Positions 10,770 through 24,804 of a DNA stretch of 64,000 nt are shown piece by piece (within the stretch, counting starts at the first letter, position 1; every line of letters begins with the position of its first letter). Under the pieces are notes generated by a model. The model was not told where the DNA came from. It was given only the letters and a program-made list of their open reading frames with translations, and ran no database searches. The stretch is from Dipetalonema caudispina (lineage: Eukaryota > Nematoda > Chromadorea > Rhabditida > Onchocercidae). Position numbers and translations under genes: made by a program. The stretch covers positions 124,001 to 188,000 of the forward strand of contig JABVXV010000095.1 of the NCBI GenBank assembly GCA_013365325.1, read 5' to 3'.

Positions 10770-13700
10770 GTGCATTTTTACTTGCTTTGAAAAGCGAACA
10801 TTCATCGATGCGCGAGAAGGAATTGATCATTGAAGTATTAGATGACTGGGACGTTCTGACACCAACCTGGTTTGAAGTGGCCGACTATTTGAGCGTCATC
10901 GAAGGACTTCATGAGGACGAACAGTTTAAACAACGTTATCTTGCTGCTCTTCTAGCTTCCAAGGTTAGCTTTCATTTCCACCGATTCATCTTAATCAACA
11001 TTTTCATTCTTTTTTCGAACATCCATGACTCATTTCAGGTCGCATTTTGTTTGGGCGATTATAATGGTGCCTTACAACTTGCTTTAGCGGCTGAAGATAA
11101 GTTTCAGCTAACGCCGCGGTCACCTTCGATTCTTGTTGGCTCACAAGATGAGCAGGTATGAAATTTTTTGATTTTTTTTTTAACAGGAGAATAAACCTTC
11201 TACTTTATGGGATGCAGTTCTCCATGAAATACTTGTGAAAAGAATTTTGAGTTATGTTAGTTAGGAAGCTTTTTAATAACATTTCAAAGCTTGAACACCT
11301 AGCATTAATTGGTAACGAAGTATGACGAAAATAGAAGTTCATAGAGGTCTGAACATGCACAGGAAGTACGTTTTTTAGTGTCGGTCATCTCTTCATTTCA
11401 GTATGTGAATAAAATAATCGAACATGCACTGGACACATATAAACAAGCTAAACGTAATGAAGATGAAATAGATCCTCGCCTGGAAAAACTCATTAATCGA
11501 CTTTTCGAGAGAAATATGAAAAGAAGAGAATTGAGATATGTGATTGGACTTGCACTGGATACTCGTAGAACGGATATGATTTTACTGGCTATCAAGGTTC
11601 AGCTATGTTAAAAGCAGTTTATTCCCAGAAATTCCCTTTCTTTCCATAATTTCCTGAACCTACTGGTATTTCCTGTCAATAAACGAAGCAGAAATATAAT
11701 TCTCTATTTGTAAATTTTGTATTAACGCACGATTCCAAAGCTAACGTATGCTCCAGAATACTAAAGATATCTCTTTAGGTGCCAGGTATGAATAGGAGGA
11801 ACGCAAAAGATGTGTTCCGTTTGAATTATCATTACGGTTTCATTGTAGTATTAAAATTTTGCTAGCTAAACTTACATGCTAACGTTTTTATTATCAATGC
11901 TTAAGAATCAAGTGATTCTAGTGTGCATTATTTCGATCAACTTCCAGGCTACTGATGATCAGGCCGCTTTGCTAACTGAAACGGTAGCGAAAGTATTGGA
12001 GTCACAAATGGACCGAGCTTTCCGAAGTATAGTGTTGGATTTGCTACTTCATTTGTTCTCCGAACTGGAGGAACCTGATTTTGTTTCTATGTGCCAGTGT
12101 TTGATCAAACTTGAAAAACCGGATGATGTTGCGGATATCTTACAACGATTGGTTTCTAATAAGGTGTCTATGAAATCAGTTTATTTAATGAACTCTTTAT
12201 GCCAATATGCTGTTGGAATCATCAGCTGCCTTAGGCGAGACGTGTTTTAAAAGTTAACTCAGAATTCTGGTATACTTGAGCATTAATCCAATTGAATCAT
12301 GTATTTCTTTGCTGGAAAAGTTTAATGATTGGGTATTACTGGTAAATATCGTAAAGTAAAGGCACGTTATTAGTTTTTTTTTTTTAGATCTACTTTGTTG
12401 AATATGAATAACAGTTGTTGTTAATTTAACATGAGTTTTTCCCGCTTCGGTTAGCGTTAGACATGATACCAATTTGTTTCGTGGTTGTTTTAAGTCATCT
12501 TTCAACATTTCATGAAATCTTTTTCACTTCAGGGTGACAGTGGTGTATTATTAGCATATCAAATTGCTTTTGATCTATATGAAAATGCTTCACAGCAGTT
12601 TATCAGTAAAATAGAACAGTCCCTCATAGATAGCTCTCCGATAGATGCACCAACAACGAGCGGTGCGGTGATACAGCCCATGGAAATTGGTACTGAAGGA
12701 AAAACGTTGGTTTCTTGAACATTTCCTTAACATTTTCTTACGGAATGAGCATAGTTCAGGCAAATTTTTCGTTCCAAATGCCTGTCAAAGTTTTCTTTTC
12801 CACTCCGATTCTTCCTTGCTGATCTTTTTAATAATAAACAGAGGCCTCAATAGAGATGCTGCCATAAATGCTTCACAAACATCGGCTACCGAAACTACTA
12901 ATGCAAACGATGAAGCGGAAGAAGGGAAAAACGATGAAAATTCGAAGGACACTTCCTCCTCTGAATCTTTGGAGGAAAAAGAGTGAGTTTTTTTCCTATC
13001 GTACTTCATATTTTAGAATCTTTGGAAAAAGCAGCTCTCGGTTTTTGGGGAGATAATTTTGAGCAAATGTTAGAGCAGATAGAAAATCGATATCTCATTA
13101 TTGATTAGCTAGTAAAAATTGGTCCCAGTAAAGTTAAAAGTTAAATTTGGCTCAGCAACTGCAGCAAATTCTAGAAAGCAGAAGAGAAACAATCCTGAAT
13201 TAACCAAATCTTCTGAGGATACCGTTACGGATGGGGGGTCAGAAACTTCTAATGCTTCCAGCAGACCGGTTGATGCGGCAAAAATGATGGTAATGGAAAC
13301 ATCATTTGCTGAAAGGTCGAAAATAAAGGTATGAACTTTGCGAATACATTGGATTTAGAATGAAAAAATAAATGAAAGTGTATACATGTTATTTTTGGTG
13401 CCAGAACTAATACTTTAAGGAATAATTTTTGTTACTTATACCATCGTTATTTACAAGTCACTGCAACTGTCCTTTATGTTTTTCTTTTCAGGACAGTTAC
13501 ACATTTTCAATCATGTTTCGATGTATGAATTACCATTCGAGTTTGTCCTTTAATTTGTTTGAATTTATTTCAGGATAAGGTAGTCTGTGAACGTCTGCGA
13601 TCAATTTTGCGTGGGGAACAAACAATCAAACATCATATGCAATTTCTTATTAAAAACAATCACACTGATATGCTGATTTTGAAACAAATAAAAGAAAGTG

Positions 13701-16700
13701 TACGAACAGCATCAGCACATAATGCAACTGTCATTGCAAATGGTTTGATGCATCTAGGAACAACAACTGATGATTTTTTAAGGTATGCTTTATTTCGCAA
13801 CTTTTTTTTGATTTCAAAACTCCTGTGAAGTCGTTCTCCTTCATCGTATCCTTGATACCAAGTGATGTAATAATCAATAATTTCTTAACCAGTGTGTGAA
13901 TTAAAGAGATAATCATGCTGCTACTGTCGTAAATAATTTTGGAATGTTTATATATAATCATGTCCAGTTGTTTTATCTTTGTTATGTCACCATACTCTTT
14001 GACCGATAGTCATCTTAACTTATATATCTGCTTGTCTCTCGAGTTCTCTATTTATTTCATAATTTGAAATGATATATATATATATGAAATTCGAATTCAG
14101 GTCACTCTATTCTTATGTTAAAACTAAATCGTAGGTAAGGGGATTTATAACTGGCGTTTTATTCCTTAACACAAGTATACTATATTTATAGAGATAACTT
14201 GGAATGGATAAGCAAAGCAACGAACTGGAATAAATTCAATGCTGTGGCATCACTTGGACTTATTCATAAGGTCATTTTTCTAAATGTTCTAAAACATTCA
14301 TCATTTTTTCTATATTGTATGATGTTGTACTGTTGTTTTTAAGGGTCATGAAGCGAATGCGTTGAAGTTATTAGATCCATATTTGCCAAAGGGCGAAGCT
14401 GATCAGTTTGGATTTAAGGAAGGTGGCTCGTTGTATGCTTATGGTATGTCTTCATGTATTAGAATAAATTTTTTCCCGAATCTACAGAGAAATGTCAACT
14501 AAAATGCTTGTTTTGAATCTAAAAATAGGACTTCTTTCCTTATGTTTTGAGAGAATGCCTTAATATACAGAAGTCATTCCTCTCCGGTCAAAGTAATATT
14601 GATTTCAGGATTGATTCATGCAAATCACGGTAGTGCTGAAGTGATTGCTTATCTTCGGGATCAATTACTGAAAGCAACAACATCAGCAGCACGTCATGGC
14701 GCCTGTCTCGGGCTTGGTTTGGCTGCAATGGGAACTCATGATGAACAAGCTAGTTTACTGACTTACTGTTATATATGCTTGCTCTGTCATCTTTTCGTTC
14801 TTTTAAAATCTCTGTTTATTTTTATTTAAAATTTACAAAACTATATAGAAAATCTCTCCTTTTAAAAATACTTCTTCAAAGGTCTTGAACTTCACATTGT
14901 TAGTAACTTTCAGGTATTCGTACAATTGCGTGATTGTTTATATCAAGATGATGCAGTGACAGGTGAAGCAGCTGGCCTAGCAATGGGTCTTGTAATGGTT
15001 GGAGGAATGCAAGCAGAAGCGTATCAGGAAATGGTACAATATGTGTGCGACACACAACACGATAAAATTCAGCGTGGTTTGCGTACAGGAATCGCCTTAC
15101 TTGCTTATGGTAAGTTCCGCAGTCTCGTTGATCTCTGTAATAATTTAAATTTGGAAATATATTCTTGTTATTGCATTTATTCATTACTGTTACATTATAT
15201 TTTATGTCCATTTATTACATTTGGTACTTTTATTATGTCAAAAACTTCACTTATCGTTTAATGGAGAGCAGTGATAAGGCCCTGATGCTTTCTTATTTTG
15301 TTGATGTACATTTTCTTTTTTTTTCTGCAGTTACAATAACAGATAGGATATCCAGAAAAACACTATAAAAAAAAGTGGAACCCGTTCACTTGGTAGATGC
15401 ATTCATTAGTCATTGTTATATTTTCAGGGCAACAAGAAGAAGCAGAAAAACTGATAGCTCCTTTGCTCGAGCACAAATCAAATGCAGTATTGCGTTCAAC
15501 TGCAGTTTGCATGCTTGCGATGGCGTACGCCGGATCAGGTAAAGCAGATGTGGTTCGACGTCTGCTAGCTAAAGTTGCCGCTGATCCAAATCATGATGTG
15601 AAACGTTTCGCTGTCATCGCCATCGGTTTCGTTCTTAGCAAGTTAGTTTAGTTTTAATAAAATGACTTTAAGACAAGTGTTGTCAAAATATGAATATCGT
15701 AGTAGAACAAGAAAATCAAAATTAAAGAAAAGTGAATATTAATTTTGTGATGCATATAAATAATGTAAAACTCGGCTAATCCCTTGTGTGTTCTTCAAAT
15801 TACATTAGTTTATGAAAACTCTCTTTCGATGTTGTGGTATTTCATTCTTGCCCACTTACATATTTTTCCGACTCCTGTCAGTTTATTTTATTGAGGCCGT
15901 ATACAACTCATGTAGGTAAGCCAATATCTTTTAAGCAGGAATTTATTTATTTAACCTGAGTTGTTACGGAGCGTATTGAAGATTTGTATCTTAATACCGA
16001 TTAAATACACATCAACTCTTTCGTGTATATCTTTAGAGACTTAATGAATAGAAGGAAGCATCATGATTGTTTTGATTTCGATTTAATCATCGCCTGACTG
16101 GTCTGAGAATTTCTTTTTGCTCAAATTAAGAACTCTAGAAGCAAAGGAAGAGAGGAGGTGGGGGGAGGGCTGGAGAGGGGTTTTTAAATTTTTGATACTC
16201 ATTCCTCTTGAAAATCGCAAATTCATGACTTTTTTGGATGTTATTTGCAATTTGAATGACATAGTCCCTTTCTTCAGATCCTAGATTCTAAATTTATCTT
16301 AACCGAGTTCTAGTTATTATCTATGAACCGCACACAGCAAAATCTGACACGCTATTTTAGCGAATGTCTTCAAAATAAAAAAAAAATAACCCAAGATAAC
16401 GGCACTCAATTTTGAACTGTTTTAAATTGGTATGTTCTCACCTTGATGTAACTCCACAACGAGGTTAACTGACATTACCAGACCGCATATCAGTAAATCA
16501 GTTAGTGGAAATAAGAAGTAATTGGTAACATTATGTAGCTTCTGGCTGAACTTAATTACAATAGATATACATAGGAGTACTATGAAATACATATAGTTCC
16601 ACTTTTTCATTTGCATTGCTTATGTTATGAAGAATATGATTAGATGCGGAAGTAAATTCGAGATTACTGTCAAGTGTAACCAGATAGAAAATAAATTCAA

Positions 16701-19700
16701 GGGTAGAACGATAATTTTTCCATGATGATAAGTTCCAGAGTTCGAATTGATGCCTCTCAACTTTTCGGAAAAAAATGTGCATTACAATTTCAGTGACATC
16801 AGCAACAACATTATTAGCAGCAACAAGAGTAACGTTATCATAAATTAAAAAAGTAATTTTACGTCATATTTGCATTCCAGAAGCTAGGCTGTAGTAAGTT
16901 TTCCAGTAAGGAATTTCCAGTATTTTCCAGTAAGAATATAATTTTGGCGTTTGTTGAATCGATTTCCCGCTTCAAAACGGTTGATCAGATTTCGAACTTT
17001 TTTCTTGTCGACTAAGAATTTTTCGGGTTCGGATATCCTGTTGTTCTTAGTAAATCCCTCTAGGATTTTCTCAAATTCGGGAAGCTTCCAGTGAGAAAAA
17101 TTTATCCTTGTAGTTTATCTATCATTTTCAAGAATAGCAGGCTGCCATAAGTGTCCTATTCCCTAATGGACTATGGTGTTTACAAACTTGAAAAGTTTAA
17201 TTCTCTGTAACATGCATATTTGCCAAATTTTGCAGAAAGGAACTTTAATTCTATTTAATCTATAAGTCATTTCTTTTCTAAGAATAAAATCAGTGAATAT
17301 CCTCCAGTACAGAATTATTAAATTTTTGAAAGCATCGAACTTTTTTGAAAAAAAGTTCTTCAAAATAATCTTGTATTTATTCGTAAAATGAATAGGATCA
17401 ACTGAATGACTGACTGATTAAATTAATAAATAAAGCTGCGATGAGTGAAGTAATGACTGTTTGATTTGGTGGATCTTAATGAAAGAACAGAGGTGTGAGA
17501 AAACTTATGAAGAAGCATTGCTAGTGTGGGCGAAGTCCACGTAACCAAGCACAGGTTTATTTGATAAACCATAGGAATCATGGAATTTCAGATCATAGGA
17601 ATATGGATTAAATTATAGGTAGGCGCCACCATGATATTGGTCTGTTCTTCGATGCCTAACACCTGATTGATCTGATCGGCCTACAATTTAAATGGATTAT
17701 GCATTATATTTACGAATCTTTTATTCCTTAGTGAATTTTTTAATACACTTATTGCGTATTTTTAGCAAATCTTATAGAAGAGGCAACTTTAATGGGAGTT
17801 AATATACGAAAGGACAAATAGGCGAAGATCAAGTTATTTAAATAGGAAATCGGAGGTAAAGATAACTATTAATGGATGAATGAATGAGAGAAAGGGAAAT
17901 AGTGAAAATTTTTGAAACATTTGCTTTGAATTTCTTCACATTTTGAACCGAACCTTTTCTTATCCAAAATCTTGCAAGTTTAGACGTAATGTTCATCAAG
18001 GAGAAGAAATAATATAAGCGCGAAATAAAAACAGATGAATATGATTTAAGAAGTTGCATGAGGAATTCGAAAATAGATCTGTGTTATGAAGAATGTCACT
18101 GGATGCTGACTTAATGTATAAATATTTAAATGAAATACTGTTGTTATTTTTATTCTTTTTATTTATATTTGTTATTTCTAAATACCTAGAAAAAATTCCC
18201 AAATTATTTTTTTTAAGTGATGCGGAACAATGTCTTAGCTATACGGGCATGTTAGCGGAACATTTCAACCCACATGTACGATACGGCGCTGCTATGGCAC
18301 TAGGTATTTCTTGTGCTGGATCTGGTTATAAGGTATGTTCTTGAAATTAGTATGTATCATCATTTAAGTAATATTTATACTTGTGGTAGTGGTAAAACAG
18401 AACCAGTAATATATTATTTACAGTAGTATTTACATCGTTTCAGAGAATGTTTGTAACCATGATAGGAAAGGAACAAGGAGAGTAAGATTGTTTTTTTTTC
18501 TTGCATAGTTTGGTAAGTATCAAACCATTTGTACCCTACTGACAAGTTACTGCAATTAAGTATTCATAGGCGATGATCTTATTTGTTTGAATTTTTCATT
18601 AAAGAAAGATTCACTGAAATTTTCGGTAGAGGAGAGTTTGAGACAAAATTGATTTAGTGGAGCTTAAGGATTAGATATTTACAGTTCCCAAATTTTCGGA
18701 AAGTTAAGAAATCGTCGTTGCATCCCAACTTCTTTGATGTCATTCGATTTGGATTTCTTTAAAAAAAAACGTGTATTTCAGCTTTTTTATCCATTTTTTC
18801 CCAATTTTTGGGTCAAAAAAATCGAAGAAGTATCATGAAATTAGTTATCGATTCAGTACTTAAATATGAAAGCTAGTCTCAAGGGAGACTTATTATTCCT
18901 GTTGTAGAAGCAAATTGTGTTTGTGTAGATCGTCGATTTTTCGGTTTAAGAGTGTTCGGGTTCAAGTTTAGGACCTTTAACTGAGGTTTGGTGTATCGAG
19001 TTAAGGGCGAAAGAAGACAGAAAATGACAAGAATGGCTGTTAAGCCTTTCATATTCTCTCGCATCATTTATATAATGATTAGATGATGATTTTTTAGTGA
19101 TCATGTCCTCCTGAGCCTTCAGAGATATTCCCATCGTTCACCATCTTAAAAATAATTAACATGATACGAATTAACAAAAAGATGAAGAAATAAGAACAAA
19201 AATAGAACGAGGTTATGGTAATGGATTGTGTGAATTAAATATTTGTCTTCAAAAAAGAAATGTTTCATCTAAAACTCAAACCTTATCTGAACAAAGTTAA
19301 AGCAAGCTAATTCTATGGTGGTAGCGAATGGCAAAGATTCTTTTTTCTTTGAATTTATAAATAATTTCAAAATTAAAAGCCATCACAATAGATGTGCCTC
19401 AAACATTTTTTAAATTGTTTCATTCTTGGAAATGTATCACATTTTTTTGAACAATTAATAAATTCAGCTGTTAGAAATGGTTCGCTTCTGCTAGCACATT
19501 AGCGATTCGATGCTATAAAATGTTTCAGATATGTACTAGTTCTCGGTTTCACTTTTTCTGCACAATTTTAGGAAGCCATCGCATTGCTTGATCCGCTGTT
19601 GAGCGCGAAAGAAAACTTTGTTCGGCAAGGTGCTGTCATTGCTTTATCGTTCATCCTGATTCAGCAGACGGACTCAATCTGTCCGAAAGTAAATGAATTT

Positions 19701-22547
19701 CGGAGAACACTGACGAAGGTAATGATCCTATTTTAGAGAATCAATTCTTCAGTAAGATTTGATAAAGCTTCTCTGCATTTCTTTTGTATCATGTTCATAA
19801 TCTTTGCAAGAAGACGGAATAATGCTATCTGTAGAAGGACGTGTGATATCAAATAATAGCATAAATTTGATTTTTTTCACTAATCAGGCATGCTCGTCAT
19901 TGTTTGCTGTTATCTTACTGTTGTCTTCATTCATATCTTTTGGTATCGTTTCCAATTATTGTTACTTTGGTTTAGATGATAACCGAGAAAGGCGAAGATT
20001 CAATCACGAAACTAGGTGCAATCCTTGCTCAAGGTATTATCGATGCTGGCGGTCGTAACGTCACAATATCACTTCATAATCGTAACGGTCATCCTGACAT
20101 GCCAAGTGTTGTTGGAACATTCGTATTCCTTCAGTACTGGTATTGGCACTCCTTGGCTCATTTCTCGTCACTAGCATTCAAACCAACCTGTGTGATTGGT
20201 CTTAATCTGAATTTGGAAGTTGGTTCGATCTCAATATTTTTTAATTTATTTTTATAACTCCAGTGATGTTAAGAGTCATAGTAATGTTCCAGTAGAACTA
20301 TTTCGGGCTCTCATCATCACCCATAGAGAATTCGAACAAATCGGATGAAGTCAAGAACAATTAATCTTCATTGTGCAATAGCACTGTCGCAATAAATACA
20401 AAAATAAAGTGAATTTAATTTTTTTATTTTTTAAAGAACTGTTAGATTTGAAAAATTTCCCAACACACTCAATCTCAATCGAGTTTACGGCCATTTTTTA
20501 TTCACCTCATTCAGATGCCAAAAACGGAATTTCGTTGCAATGCGAAACCTTCAACCTTTGCTTATCCACCTCCTTTGGAGGAGAAGAAAAAAGAAGAAAA
20601 TGAAAAGGTATTTTAGTATTTATTATTATGGAATAAAAAACGAAATATTTGTAGTACATATGTCTATGATCTCGAATGAATTACCACAAAAAAGGTCTTA
20701 TGTTTTTTGTTTTCGTTCGCTGAAAATTGTTATATGAATGTTTCGTGCTGGTATTGTAAATATTGGAAAGAAAAAGTTGTGTTAATTTCAACTTTTCTTC
20801 AAACTGAATTAGATTTTAGTAAATTCCAATTTACAATAATGAGTCAATTTTCCACTTGAATCATCAGATTTTTTCAGGTGGAGACCGCAGTTCTTTCTGT
20901 AACTCACAAGAAGAAACCTTCAGTTCTTGATCGGTCAACTGCTACTGCAGTAAAAGAAGAAGCCAAAGCTAAGGAAGAGAAAGCAGAGAAAGACAAGGAG
21001 GAGGAAATGGAGATTGACAATACATCAGCTACAGCGGTAGTAGCTGATTCTGCTGTTGCTGTGCCTACCGCAACTTCTGCAAATTCAGAACATAAGTTAA
21101 CTGAACCGAAGAGGTATTTGCATGATATGCGGATTCATGAAGCATTCAAAAAACCGTTAACAGTCCTGTTAGGGGATATTTGCTATTTTAGTACTGCCAT
21201 GAAATAATTTCGCTTCGTTGGAGCTGGATCTTACGAATGATTATTTTTTGACAACACGCAAATCATTTTTTGTTTGTTTTATTGAGTAAAATGAATTTTA
21301 TGGAATTTCTCGAGGCCAACTCTTTGTTTCTCTTTCTGTAAGAACTTGTTTTTTTTTTTTTTTTTTTCCTCTTTTTTAGTCATCTTGTTAACTCGAAACA
21401 GTAGGCAAAGGTGAGAAAAAATCCGGAGGTGTCGCATAGTTCTCTGATTTCTCTTTGTCAATGTTTTGTAATTGCTGTAATTGCAGCCATTTATCTACTG
21501 AAAATTGATAAAATTGCTTATTAAAGCTTCCACTCTATCAGATTTATTTTCAGCAAAGAGCCGGAACCGACAAATTATACTCTGCAAAACCCAGCTCGTA
21601 TTGTTCGCTTACAGTTGAAAACTTTACAAATGACCGAAAATAATCGCTACAAACCATTGAAAGCACTTTCCCAAGGTGGAATAATTATGCTTCGCGATAG
21701 GAAGGCTGGACAAGAGAAGGTTTCCATTCAATTAAAATACTTTGTAGTTGAAAGGAATTGCATTTTGTAGTATTCATTATTTGTATGCGAGGCTGTTATA
21801 TGTATGTATAAGTTTATCAGAACTGTCTATCATCCAATGAAGATTTCCTCCAGTAATGTCAGGACGTCAGACATAATTCTATGTGGGGCTTATGTAAAAA
21901 CTTAGTTCATTTACCATTAACTGAAATACGTGTAAAATAGTGCACCGTTTTGCCTCATGAAATGTCTTATATACGTTGACCACACTGACATTGTCCAGTT
22001 ACTATGACTTCCATGCGATGAGGTATCCGTCCAATCAAGCATATTGATGAGATCAGGAATCAGTCCGTAGCAAATTTACTAGGAACGAAGTGATGCTTGC
22101 ATTGTCATGAAAAGCAGGCAGTAATTGATAGCAATCCGTATTGTGTTACATGTTCTTATACTCTCCCTTGTTTAATCTGTTTGTCCATAATTAGTACAGT
22201 TAAACTATTCCGACAGTTCTACTAGGATTCACTTCAAATAACGGCGAGATTTTTCTTCTACTTGTTATTTAAATCACATCGACCTTAAAAAGTATTGGAG
22301 AGTTACCGAAATTTAAACTGATATCATATATCCCTTCTTAGGTTTGACTTTTACTACTCCTATACAAAGGATGTTGTTTTAAATAGCTTAAAGATTATAA
22401 TTTTCTGCTTTTCTTTTTAATTTTGACAGTTTTCAGGAAGAAATTGTGGCATTAGCTGCAGCTGGAGGAACGCGCGTGGAAGGCAAAGATAGTTCAGAAG
22501 AGGCGAAACCACATACTCCTTTTGAAATTAACATCACCTCATACTGA
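10770..22547 (+). CDS. PSMD1: 26S proteasome non-ATPase regulatory subunit 1 (RPN2)
   Basis: Large scaffold of the 19S base; its proteasome/cyclosome (PC) repeats form a toroid that binds the ATPase ring and the ubiquitin-receptor side. Twenty exons agree in phase, with boundaries at 10770-10963, 11039-11155, 11402-11596, 11948-12163, 12533-12705, 12842-12982, 13175-13328, 13574-13782, 14192-14270, 14344-14443, 14609-14748, 14914-15109, 15428-15641, 18218-18332, 19572-19718, 19976-20218, 20515-20607, 20878-21113, 21554-21719 and 22437-22547. The product is about 1,080 residues, close to human. Diagnostic segments are [60 protein letters not shown] and KPTCVIGLN, followed by [15 protein letters not shown]. 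An acidic low-complexity insert (12842-13328) and a lysine/glutamate-rich stretch (20878-21113) lie where the family is variable. The first exon needs one more base and an ATG upstream and was not found. Stop TGA is at 22545. Confidence 0.95.
14749..14913 (+). other. GC-AG intron of the RPN2 gene
   Basis: The exon ends THDEQ at CAA, followed by GCTAGT; the acceptor is CTTTCAG. Joining here gives [19 protein letters not shown], the same number of residues as the human protein between GT and YQDD. All GT donors nearby give the wrong phase or a stop. GCTAGT is a weaker match than GCAAGT, so this rests on phase and alignment length. Confidence 0.7.
15642..18217 (+). other. 2.6-kb intron of RPN2
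   Basis: By far the longest intron in this gene; the others are roughly 60-1,250 bases. It is AT-rich, with a purine-rich patch near 16140-16180 and a short direct repeat, TTTTCCAGTAAG, at about 16900 and 16923. I saw no coding similarity in it. The flanking exons join in phase (…[13 protein letters not shown]…), so nothing coding need be missing. Confidence 0.7.
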
Positions 22548-23295
22548 CTCTTTCGTTACAATTTCACAATTTTTGTTCACTTTTTGTTCATACCCAATTA
22601 ATTATAAGAGAAAAGTGTATGAGATATTCACAGTAGTTTGTCTGAATAATTTATTCATTCACTTCTCATATATTCTTTTCCGAGTAAATCTGAGGAATTC
22701 GGCTTGTTTCGTGCGCTTCGAAATTATTTCCCCACCCTTTTGTGTAACCTTTGGTTAACTTCTTTTGTTCGTCCGACATCATTTGTAACCTATGGCAATT
22801 ATCGTTTTTATTAGTTCTGAGATAAAAATTTTTACATAATTCACTTTGCAAACAGATTATCAAGTAAAATCTAAATATTAACCAGTCGTTCTCCTTTACT
22901 TATATAATATTTACTGGATAGACGTATTTCTTAATTTCCCTGGTAAAACTCATGAGGGAATGGGATTTCATTTTTCATGACGGTAGGGTTATTTATTGCT
23001 GGTAAAGTTTGGCAGTGGGAGATAAGTTAGAAGGGTAACAAACGTCTGGCTGTACTTCCTTTCTTTAAGAATGCTATGGCATTTGCAGAGAAGTCATCCA
23101 AGAATAATAGGTATAGATGATTGGTGAATTATTTGGGGATTTAGGGTGACAATGAGTGGTGAAGAGTGAAGGACCTATAAGTAATGTTTTAAAGGTAATT
23201 ATTCTAACTATAAGATGCCTTTCAGATTCTGTGTTATTACACATCAGGTTACTCTTTCTGTCATTCTCTGTTGAAATTCCAATAATTTCTTTTGT
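22548..23295 (+). other. intergenic stretch between RPN2 and COA6
   Basis: About 750 bases of AT-rich DNA with the RPN2 3' end and the COA6 upstream region. No gene-like segment is seen. The acceptor for the COA6 messenger is not obvious; ACACATCAG ending near 23247 is one weak candidate. Confidence 0.5.
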
Positions 23296-23953
23296 ATGTC
23301 TGATGCAAGAGCTGGTCTGAAAGCAAGCAGAGAACGGTGCTATCAATCACGGGACGAATATTTCAAGTGCTACGAGCAGTATAAAACCAGTAGCGAATCA
23401 AAGTGTAGAAAGCTGAAGGAGAAATTCGAAAAAGATTGTCCTGCATCATGGGTATGCACACTTGACAGTTCGATGCAAACATGGCTAAGGATCTGATAAG
23501 GACGATGTGTTATTAGCCAACGACTTAGGCCCCGTGTCCTACGTCTGCTAAGATCTTTGTTTTTTCATTTCAATCCATTCTGTTTTTATCACTCCTTTGC
23601 TTCAACCAAAAAGTCAAATCTACGACATAATCGCAACGATTGTTTGACAACTTGGAGAAGATATAAAGTTAACTTCCGAACAAGCAAATAAATGTAGTTG
23701 ATACAAAGGAACTTCAAAGGATATTGCATCGCTGCAAAAGGAAGGGATTTAAGAGATGCTGGAAGTTGCCTTTGTCTTACCGAGTTCCATATTTCAGAAA
23801 TGTTTGGAAGTATTTCAGTGTTTTTTTCAGGTCCCACATTTCATTCGTAAGCATAACTACCAAAAGTACAAACAAAAATTAGTGGATGAGGGGATTTTAC
23901 TTACAGAAGTGGATGATGCTGATAAGATGCAGAATTCTTCCTCATCTTCCTAG
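23296..23953 (+). CDS. COA6: cytochrome c oxidase assembly factor 6
   Basis: Small twin-cysteine (CHCH) protein of the mitochondrial intermembrane space that helps deliver copper to the COX2 CuA site during complex IV assembly. Two exons, 23296-23451 and 23831-23953, join in phase for 92 residues. The motif RERCYQSRDEYFKC is a CX9C pair and KCRKLKEKFEKDC is a CX10C pair, the CX9C-CX10C arrangement that marks COA6 among CHCH proteins. The tail FIRKHNYQKYKQKL matches the family's YLKFKEK region. The C-terminus ends in a serine run. No presequence is present, as expected for import through the MIA40 pathway. It lies about 750 bases after RPN2 on the same strand. Confidence 0.9.
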
Positions 23954-24804
23954 ACTGGTGAGTTAAACCTGAAACGTAATTCGAGAGTCATCAGTTTTCT
24001 CAATTTATAAGGATTTGTAATTTTCAAGAGTTGTCCAAGATTGTTAAATACTTTTTACTTGTCTTAACTGAGTATTTGAAGAATTTCGCTGGTGGTGAAA
24101 TAATAAACTTCGTGAAGTATGCCAGTAATATTGTAATGATTTCTTGTCTTTCACCACAAATTTCTGGGGTTTTTCGTTGCATGCACGTTAATAAATGAAA
24201 ATATACTGTTAATCAAGTTGTAGTAATTATTAATAATTAGAAAAACTCCAATCTGTTGATAAGGTTAGTGCCGAATCATTAATAGGCAATTATTATAGGC
24301 GAATATTGGTAGGGATCGTTCGTTTCATGTGACTTGTAACGTACTAGCTATTTCTACTGTATCTAATGGTACCAACATTTGTTCAAAGCAGAGTTCGTCT
24401 CTAAAAGTTTGTTTTTCTTATCTTAATTAACTTTTTTTATAAAAGAAAAAAAAAAAAAAATTCCGCTGTTGAAATGCATACGAAGAATGATTACTTTTTG
24501 TTAGAGAATTGTTTAATTTGTAAAGTCACACACCACTCTTCGGTAACCATAGTTATATTTTTGAGCACTGGAAATTTCTTTTATTCATGTCGATAGTGAG
24601 GGCATTTATTCGGGAGGTCATCGTAAAAAAAAATCAAAACCTTGCAAGTTGAGAAGTAAATAACATGTAATACAATTGAGCGAATACGATTCATGCGTTT
24701 CGTGATGTTATCAAATTTCGGCTGTTAATTAATACCGAATTTCAATTTTTTCTGCAAAAAAATGAATTCAAGATCAACAAAGAGTATTCTTATTTTCTCT
24801 GTAG
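23954..24804 (+). other. stretch between COA6 and the first recognised PRORP exon
   Basis: AT-rich sequence with a 15-base A run near 24447. It should contain the COA6 3' UTR and the start of the PRORP gene. A short ATG-opened piece at about 24692 (MRF, then a possible GTGATG donor) would be in phase with the exon at 24805, but this is weak. Confidence 0.4.

Noticed and set aside
16422..16782. Minus-strand open frames inside the 2.6-kb RPN2 intron
   Set aside because: No similarity, no start context and no splice partners; likely chance.
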